Notes under the pieces: generated by a model
Told to the model about the DNA's origin: nothing
Databases searched by the model: none
What the model saw: only the letters and a program-made list of their open reading frames with translations
Position numbers and translations under genes: made by a program
Assembly (NCBI GenBank): GCA_030674185.1
Contig: CM060312.1
Location: 23,999,961-24,063,960, forward strand
DNA length: 64,000 nt
Direction of reading: 5' to 3'
DNA from: Monoplex corrugatus
Taxonomy: Eukaryota > Mollusca > Gastropoda > Littorinimorpha > Ranellidae
Shown: piece by piece, positions 56,591 to 64,000 of the stretch
Layout: the number at the start of each line of letters is the position of its first letter
How positions within the stretch are numbered: the first letter of the stretch is position 1

Positions 56591-57489
56591 ATATTTTGCA
56601 GACACGAGTTATTGGAGTTATTTCAAGAGAGATTCGCTGCGCTCAGACAACTCCATATACGCTCCACCCAAATCTGCCAGCAATTATCTAACAGATTTCC
56701 TGAGCCAGCACAAAACCCTATGTGCTGGCAAGGTCTTGAAACGGGAAAAGGGGAGAAGGGACCTATCAAACACTAAAGACGACACCACCAGAATGATGGA
56801 AACATTAAGATGGGCAAGCAAACAGGCCAGATTTTAATGTTGCGGGCTGGGATTGAACTCAAGATAAACAGATCTGAGTCCATGGCTCCTACCAACTAGC
56901 CCGTAACTTTTAACACAGAAAATGTAACAAAACGATGCAGTAACAACGAGACAGCTAGCTAACCAAACCCTCCCCGTCACTCGAGACACGAGGCCGATGA
57001 GTGACGAGGAAGACAAAGAAAAACGAAATTGTGTAAGCCATCACCCGTAATGCCTTACACGATTTTGTTTTCCTTTGTCACGGTTCATTCGTCTGTTTCG
57101 TGTGTGGGGCAGTAGTGTGTCTTGTGTTGTGGGTGATGTCGGTTGTCTTTGTCCTGCAGTCATGTTGAAAGAACTAGCCTTGTCTTTGTCTTTGGCCCAT
57201 GTATGTACATACATACATACAAAAGCTATTCTGAACCATTCACATGCCAAACTTCATACAACCTTCTACCCACCGTAACGTTTTTCGCCCTCCTTTCGTC
57301 TTTTTCAAGTGATGATAACACAGAAATCTCAGCCAACACTTCAATGCCCAGCGATGGTGCATTCGTGTTCATTGTCCATGTTCCGGCTTACTTACTTCTT
57401 TTTGCCTCATATTCTACTTCATGGTGTGTTTTATACAACATACTTATGTCGTGTAGGTCTATGCCCTGATCTCCCTTCATTTCTCCTTG
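56517..57489 (-). repeat. CT/TG microsatellite, SINE S1 copy, unassigned DNA
   Basis: (CT)n/(GT)n at 56521-56588. 56640-56905 is a minus-strand S1 copy (CAAATCTGCCAGCAATTATC ... GAATGATGGAAACATTAAGA ... GGGATTGAACTC). 56906-57489 shows nothing clear. Confidence 0.7.
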
Positions 57490-58060
57490 ATGGTACATAC
57501 TGTACGAAATCCAAAACTAGCGCGACTGCCCACGTTCAAGCAAACAGGAACCAGAAGAACACGAAAACAGAATAATCAGAACGCGTATTTAGACAGGCGC
57601 AAATTTTCGGCCAACTGGCCTTTGTCAAACGTGAATGTAAGATCACAAACAAACACCATAAACAAAATTAGGAGAAAAAGACTGAAACTTCCCTGCTGCT
57701 TCGTCCAGAGGGAGAAGAGGACTAAATCCGAAAATTCAGGTTCGATGTAAAACGTGACATCATGTTACAAACTATGAGACAAAAACAAGGCGTGATACAA
57801 AGACAGCTAATACAAACGAAGTGCAGTTTTAGAGTAATACAAATCCAAAACATTTATTCCTCTTCTCCCACTGGACGAAGCAGCAGGGAAGTTTCAGTCT
57901 TTTCCTCCTAATTTTGTAATTGGTGTTTGTTTGTGATCTTACATTCACGCCTGACAAAGGCCAGTTGGGCGAACATTTGCGCCTGCCTTTGTCTTGTTGT
58001 ATTACATACGCGTTCTGATTTTATTTTCGTGTTTTTCTGGTCCCACATACTGTACGGCAT
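57490..58060. repeat. foldback repeat S4, full copy
   Basis: The left arm from CGCGACTGCCCACGTTCAAG to CTGAAACTTCCCTGCTGCTT pairs with the right arm AAGCAGCAGGGAAGTTTCAG to TTTCGTGTTTTTCTGG. The loop is 57720-57860. Confidence 0.9.
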
Positions 58061-59034
58061 ATGTCACGGGGCTGGAACCCTACTGTTGCTTCATGGTGTG
58101 TATTGTCTGATCCTTATCACTGGGTGCCATCTGGAGACTCCAACAGTGTCTGTGTCTATCTTTTAGAGGATTTATCAATTGACATGATATGGCACATAGA
58201 ATCAGAGCCTGCTTAAAGTATGCATGTGTCACGATATTACTGCTGCTACAACTACCAGTACTACTTCTAATGATAAAAGCAGCAATAACAAAAACAACAA
58301 CAATAATAATGATATCATTATCATTATTGATAATTATAATTATGATGATGATGACGATGGTGATGATGATGATGATGATGATGATGAGTTGTGTTGTTGT
58401 TGGTGGTGTGATGGTGGTGATAGTGGTGGCCGGCTTCTTCATGAATGAACTGTGTGACGAACCTTAAACAAAGCGTGTTATCTTTGGACTAGGTTTCTTT
58501 GACAGGTGTTATCTTTGACTAGTTGTTATCTTTGCACTATGTGTACTACAAATACGCTGCCTTCTTCAGTCTTGTTTACGCTTGAGATTATATGTTGCGA
58601 GTAAACTGCTCTCATTAATTTTGTTTGCTCTTTAGACTTCGATAACGTATATTGATACTTCTGATGATAATTTCAATTGGCGCTTCTCTTTGTTAAATTT
58701 TCATTCGCTTCCTAGCAGCGATTTGTATTGTCTTATATGGTTTCAAAGTGCAATGCAGCAGAGCACTGTGGGTCTTGCAATATCTTATAAGAGACATCAA
58801 GGTTTGCAAGGTTCACTTATCCAACCCCGTCCATTTTCTTTCTTCCCCAAGAACTGTTATCATTGTTTACATTTTGTGTTTTCTGGCTGAGTTTCTCTTG
58901 TACACATTATTTTCATTCATTGCGATTGCATAATTTGCATGTCATTGCTTTTGCCTTATTTTATACCTGACAGGTATGTCCTTCTTGTAAGACATAACAT
59001 GACTATTATGGTACTACAGAATAGTTCGGTTATA
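58061..59034. other. intergenic DNA with GAT / AAC repeats
   Basis: Trinucleotide-rich DNA at 58280-58440 (AACAAC, ATAATA, GATGAT, TGGTGG). No gene recognised. Confidence 0.5.
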
Positions 59035-59274
59035 CAAGGGGGGTGCAAAAGTAGGCATACAGTAAGTATGACATCATTATTATAATGCTTAATTCCGCTC
59101 TCGATTAGAGGAGTGTGTGAATACCGACGGCAAGCAGTTTGAGTATCTGATGGATTAAGGCTGTGCTTGTTATTACATGTATATGCAATGTTCATTTGTT
59201 TGTACAATAAATGCAATGAGTATTGTACATGTTTTCTTTTTTCATAACTGTATACCTACTTTTGCACCCCTCTG
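59035..59274. mobile_element. Tc1/mariner-type MITE, 240 bp
   Basis: CAAGGGGGGTGCAAAAGTAG at the left and the complement of CAGAGGGGTGCAAAAGTAGG at the right, flanked by TA (59033-59034 and 59275-59276). No transposase. Confidence 0.88.
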
Positions 59275-59437
59275 TATTTCAAGCGTTTTTATTAGCTGAC
59301 TTATTCCTGACGCGGGTGACAAACGATTGCTCTATTTTATAGCTAAATATTGCCTAAACCCGACCCTTAGAAAAAAGCCATGAATCACAAACCGCTGTGC
59401 ATGCAGCGTCTGCTTTTCATCAACGGGATGTTTCAAC
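59275..59437. other. unique-looking spacer
   Basis: No recognised feature before the array. Confidence 0.4.
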
Positions 59438-60478
59438 GCAATTAAACCCGATCGCCGATGAAAGCTACGCAGTGAGTGGCCTTTTTTGTAACTGAGAGCC
59501 AGGTTCAACCAGGTAGCCATTAGGCAATTAAACCCGATCGCCGATGAAAGCTACGCAGTGAGTGGCCTTTTTTGTAACTGAGAGCCAGGTTCAACCAGGT
59601 AGCCATTAGCAATTAAACCGATACGCCGATGAAAGCTACGCAGTGAGTGGCCTTTTTTGTAACGAAGAGCCAGGTTCAACCAGGTAGCCATTAGCAATTA
59701 AACCCGATCGTCGATGAAAGCTACGCAGTGAGTGGCCTTTTTGTAACTGAGAGCCGGGTTCAACCAGGTAGCCATTAGGCAATTAAACCCGATCGCCGAT
59801 GAAAGCTACGCAGTGAGTAGCCTTTTTTGTAACTGAGAGCCGGGTTCAACCAGGTAGCCATTGGGCAATTAAACCCGATCGCCGATGAAAGCTACGCAGT
59901 GAGTAGCCTTTTTTGTAACTGAGAGCCGGGTTCAACCAGGTAGCCATTGGGCAATTAAACCCGATCGCCGATGAAAGCTACGCAGTGAGTAGCCTTTTTT
60001 GTAACTGAGAGCCGGGTTCAACCAGGTAGCCATTGGGCAATTAAACCCGATCGCCGATGAAAGCTACGCAGTGAGTAGCCTTTTTTGTAACTGAGAGCCG
60101 GGTTCAACCAGGTAGCCATTGGGCAATTAAACCCGATCGCCGATGAAAGCTACGCAGTGAGTAGCCTTTTTTGTAACTGAGAGCCGGGTTCAACCAGGTA
60201 GCCATTGGGCAATTAAACCCGATCGCCGATGAAAGCTACACAGTGAGTAGCCTTTTTTGTAACTGAGAGCCAGGTTCAACCAGGTAGCCATTGGGCAATT
60301 AAACCCGATCGCCGATGAAAGCTACGCAGTGAGTAGCCTTTTTTGTAACTGAGAGCCGGGTTCAACCAGGTAGCCATTGGGCAATTAAACCCGATCGCCG
60401 ATGAAAGCTACACAGTGAGTGGCCTTTTTTGTAACTGAGAGCCAGGTTCAACCAGGTAGCCATTAGGCAATTAAACCC
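59438..60478 (+). repeat. 87-bp tandem array, 12 copies
   Basis: The unit contains AATTAAACCCGATCGCCGAT, GAAAGCTACGCAGTGAGTAG, CCTTTTTTGTAACTGAGAGC and CGGGTTCAACCAGGTAGCCA. Central copies are almost identical; edge copies differ at a few sites. GCTAC ... GTAGC forms a hairpin directly before TTTTTT. Confidence 0.95.
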
Positions 60479-61264
60479 GTTCCTCTAACACTGTAATTAT
60501 TGCTTGAAAGCGAGCTGGCCCACAGACCTGTTTCTTATACGCTTTCGAGCAAGATTCTTTTCGAGAAGGCCATGGTCGGACGCACTTCCGACAGACTTAA
60601 GTTTTTCTTGTGTGCGTATTGAAATCAATCAAAGGGAAATAAATCTGTTCCTGAGACACTCCGACAGTTTTAAAAGTTAAAAGAAAAGTTTTAATTGACC
60701 CCCTGCCATCAAGCTTACAGAATCACATGCTTTTCAACCTTGCGACTCACAAGCAAAAGCTTCACAATGTAGTGTAGAACTGCGGCTAATTTTGTTTCAC
60801 CACCCCCCCCCCCCCCCCCTCCCCATCCTCCTCAACGACCGGTATTCCCAGTGGAGCAGAAAATTTGAATACCTGTGGTGTTGAACCTGTGTGGAAGGAT
60901 GGGGTATGTTACGGAAAGTGAGTTACAGTGTGCCTGAAAAGATGTTGTTTTTCCGCCTATTGATACATTTTTGGATTCCTTATAACGAGAGAGCTGTCAA
61001 GAATTTTCACGTCGAGTAAAATTTCTCAAAAAGTTAATTTCTTACGTTTTTCATTGGTGTTCGTCTCATGTCAGTGCTGTTTGTGATTGTTTTTTTGTTT
61101 TTTTGTAACTTTTTACACTTTGTAAAAAGAGGATGGCTGCCAAGGGCCGACTATAGGATAAAATAAGACAACTGTAGACAGATTGTCATAGTCCCAAGAG
61201 AGGGACAGAAGGATTGTTTCCCACGAACAGTAATGATTGCAGCCTTAATTAAGATAGACAGCGA
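60479..61264. other. intergenic DNA, poly-C tract
   Basis: Poly-C at 60803-60819. No gene or repeat otherwise recognised. Confidence 0.45.
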
Positions 61265-61510
61265 TCCGGCCAGCTTCTGAGCTGTGGAGTGGGATTGAAC
61301 GCCAGACATGTTGGATATGCTGGCAAGGTCTTGCATTGAGCAGTGGGGAGTGGGGAGGGGGATGACCCACGAAACACTAAGCTGGCAGACATCACCAGAA
61401 TGATGGAAACATAAGATGGGCAGCGAACAGGCCGGGTTTTTTTTTAGTGTAGTGGGCTGGTACTAAACTGCAGATTTCAGATCTTGAGTCTACTGCTCTA
61501 TGGTGGTGCC
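61265..61510 (-). repeat. SINE S1, minus-strand copy
   Basis: GGCAAGGTCTTGCATTGAGC ... CACTAAGCTGGCAGACATCA ... CAGAATGATGGAAACATAAG is the family order in reverse. Confidence 0.75.
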
Positions 61511-62070
61511 AACTTAGTGTTTCATAGATCTCTACCCACTTTCTCTCAATTTTAGGATTTTTTTTGAGGGGGGGGGGGAGGGATCATTGCATTCAGGGGG
61601 GGGGGGGGTTACCTTGTGCTCACCTTATTTTTTTTTCTTCGTCCCATTTTCTACGCGACTCTAACGGCCACAGAAGCCGGCACAGTTTTTACAATGCAAT
61701 GATGATGACCTCAATGAGGATGATAATCGTGATGCTTTGGATTGGATTGAGACTGCGTGACAGAGCTGTACTCCACGCTTACTATCATAATATATCCTGG
61801 CGTCAACCAGGTCCCACAGAGATACAGACACCTGCGGTGCTGGTCAGAAGATTTGAGCAACACCCTCGATGACGAACCCGAGAAGTGGATGACACTCGAC
61901 TGTGTGGTCCTAGGCTTCCCGTTGAGCCCATAGCACGCCCAACTCTGGATAGGAGCCGGTTAAAGCCCGAAAAATGCCAAACAGATTTTTGAAGGGACTT
62001 ATGGGGGATTCGAACCCGTAACCTTCCAGTCGGTAGTCTGTTGGGCTAACCACTACACCACGGCGACTGG
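61511..62070 (-). mobile_element. SINE S2, copy 2
   Basis: The body starts at about 61633 (CCCATTTTCTACGCGACTCT) and the tRNA-like head ends near 62066. The B box on the minus strand is at 62018-62003 (GGGTTCGAATCCCCC). Poly-G tracts at 61567-61610 precede it. Confidence 0.88.
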
Positions 62071-62221
62071 CCATTTTAGAATCTTGCCCGGGTACAAGAC
62101 GAAAAAGATGTTTTGCATCACAAAATTTAGTGAATCGATAGTATTTTGCTTTATACGTCTTCTGGTTTGTCTGTGTTACTCTGGTTGCAAGTAAGATCGT
62201 CTGCGTATCGCTTATGTGGGT

Positions 62222-62770
62222 TGTTGTTATTGTTATTGTTGTTTAAAGCCCAGCCGACTGCGTAGAGCCTTATCAGGGCTATAACCTCTTCAAAACATAA
62301 AACTTCAAGAGGAAGGAAAAAAGAAAATTAAGTATACATATCGATGCATTCTCGTAAATAATCTAAGGAGTAGCCCCTGGCGTTGACCACTCCGTCCAAT
62401 TTATCGCACAGGGGATTTGAAAAGCACACCTGAATACAAATTTAAGCATACCTAAGGACACTAAAACATATATAAAAATACATAAATTACCTAAAATTGC
62501 TTTCGCATATCTCACCTCCCTAGAGCCAAAAATGCACTTAATACATGTACTCAATCATCAATCCAAAGAAAAGGTATGTAACACTTTATCGAACACATAC
62601 AGGTGAATGGACCAGTAAGGCAGAAAATGATAGGAAGAAATTACAGAAAGCAAAGAATCAAGACAGAAACAAAGAGAGTGACAGAAAAGAGGAAATTTCT
62701 AGCACAGAATTTCCGGAGGGTAGAGATACTATCTGTACTGAAAAATGCCCCCGGCATCCCCACGGGTGGC
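62222..62770 (+). repeat. interspersed repeat R560, copy 2
   Basis: It is collinear with 37625-38235, from GTTTAAAGCCCAGCCGACTG to AATTTCTAGCACAGAATTTC. The two copies differ mostly by scattered point changes. Confidence 0.9.
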
Positions 62771-62775
62771 TTATG

Positions 62776-63780
62776 TGGGTCATCATCATCATCAGGTGCC
62801 CTGCCGCATGGCGTTGGCGACCATGGACTTCCAACCATCTCTATCTCTCGTTGCCCCCAGCATCTCCCCCACCCTCTTCATCCTCAGCCACCTTGCAAGT
62901 CCGTCCAGCATTCTCTTCCCTGGGTCTACCCGGTGCTCTCTTTCCCTCCAGCTTTCCCATTGTGACCAGATGCTCCAAATCCCCCTTCCTCATAAAATGG
63001 CCTATAAATGTTGCTTGTCTTTTCCTAATCTTCCTTATCAGTGATCGACTTGTGTCTGCCTCCATCAAGACTGTCTCGTTTGTTTTCTTTGCTGTCCATG
63101 GTACTCTCAACATTCTTCTGAGAAACCACATCTCGGCTGCCTCAATCCTGCTCTGGCTTTGCTTGCTGACTGTCCACGCCTCGCATCCGTACAACAGTAT
63201 TGGTTCTATATAACATTCAAGGACTCTCTTTCTGATGTTAATTGATAGGCATTTGTTGGTAAGAATGCTTGTCATCTTCTTGAATGCTGTTTTGGCTTGG
63301 CCGATTCTGCCAGCTATTTCCGATGTGCATCTGCCGTCTGATGAAATGAGCGTTCCCAGGTATTTGAACTTATTAACCTGTGTCAAGGTTGTGCCATTTG
63401 CTGTTATTTTGCATGAGGGGATTTCAGTTTTTTATACTGATCACCATGACTTCAGTCTTCCTGCTGTTTAGTTCCAACCCATTGCCCTTTGCTTTCTGTT
63501 TCTAGTATATTCACAAGGTTGTGTAGGTCCCTTTCACTTTCTGCAATTAGCACGGTGTCATCTGCGTACCGAATGTTATCATTTTCCCTCCAACCTTTAA
63601 TCCAGGGTCTTCTTCTAGGTTTCTCATGATGTTTTCGCTATATAGTGAAAACAGATCTGGTGACAAACACAACCCTGTCTGACTCCTCTTTTGATGTTTT
63701 GAAAAGAGCTTATATTGTTTTCTATTCTCATTGCAGCTGTTTGTTCCCAGTACATATTCCTGATTATGTGGGTTGCGGAC
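62776..63780 (-). mobile_element. LINE 3' part (RTE-like), 5'-truncated
   Basis: A CATCATCATCATCAG tail at 62778 marks the 3' end. On the minus strand the RT region (MYWEQTAAMRIENNISSF, GVRQGC, LFSLYSENIMRNLEEDP, then the catalytic RYADDTVLIAES near 63570) leads to VNKFKYLGTLISSDGRCTSE, LYGCEAWTVSK, MWFLRRMLRVPWTAKKTNE and GKRAPGRPR. One or more frame changes separate the RT and C-terminal parts. The clade is a tentative call. Confidence 0.85.
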
Positions 63781-64000
63781 GTTAAACTCCGAAGAAGAAG
63801 AGGTATGGGTATAGGGTTTTGTGGAGACGCCATGTTGAGAAACTGGACTTGAGACTGTGCAGTGGTGAACGAAAGCAGAGCACCATGCTGGTCTCCACAT
63901 CAACAGTGTTTCATGGACTATTGATCGGCTTTTTGGACAGAGTCGTGTCCTCATGCAACTTTGAATGTTATTTCCCTAACATCAAACGTCGAAACTGAAA
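63781..64000. other. right edge, unassigned
   Basis: A short GAAGAAGAAG run near 63790. Nothing else recognised before the window ends. Confidence 0.4.

Overview
This is a eukaryotic nuclear window, most likely from a marine mollusc (probably a gastropod). It has long CA, GA and TG microsatellites, many minisatellite arrays, tRNA-derived SINEs, LINE remnants of kinds common in molluscs, DNA transposons, and one split gene with short coding exons and very long introns. Nothing prokaryotic is visible: there are no operons, ribosome binding sites or CRISPR arrays. The species guess is inference.

The central result is a single minus-strand gene that fills most of the window. Ten coding exons between 55826 (ATG) and 15853 (TAA) splice with GT-AG borders and matching phases into one 301-codon frame. 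It encodes a DEDDh 3'-5' exonuclease of the REXO/ISG20 family. Exon 7 carries the D-x-E motif, exon 8 the following beta-strand region, exon 9 the second Asp, and exon 10 the H-x4-D motif. Exons 1-6 are short (27-78 nt), all phase 0, and encode a Lys/Pro/Glu-rich N-terminal tail. A TATA box and a CCAAT box lie just upstream, followed by an eight-copy 42/43-bp array that repeats the inverted CCAAT core.

Layout. 1-8 kb: a dead mariner element; a non-LTR retrotransposon remnant with a 2A-like NPGP motif; low-complexity DNA. 8.2-13.0 kb: a complete Ty3/Gypsy-type LTR retrotransposon on the minus strand with 158-bp LTRs, a GCGGG target duplication and a tRNA-Leu-type primer site; its frame is broken. 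13-15.8 kb: microsatellites and a 48-bp array in the 3' UTR of the exonuclease gene. 15.85-55.83 kb: the exonuclease gene. Its introns hold a 5-kb array of a 50-bp unit, an L2-like LINE, SINEs, a 57-bp array, two PIF/Harbinger-type elements, a nest of SINE, TTAA-MITE and intact Tc1-like transposon, a pogo-like relic, a CACAA-rich array, a 4-kb array of a 33-bp unit, a second 33-bp array split by a solo LTR, and nested TTAA palindromes. 56-64 kb: the promoter-side array, foldback repeats, a Tc1/mariner-type MITE, an 87-bp array, SINEs and a LINE 3' end.

The only long transposon gene that reads intact is the Tc1-like transposase at 34090-35100. Many other frames differ by single bases at homopolymers, so some breaks may be sequencing errors rather than mutations.
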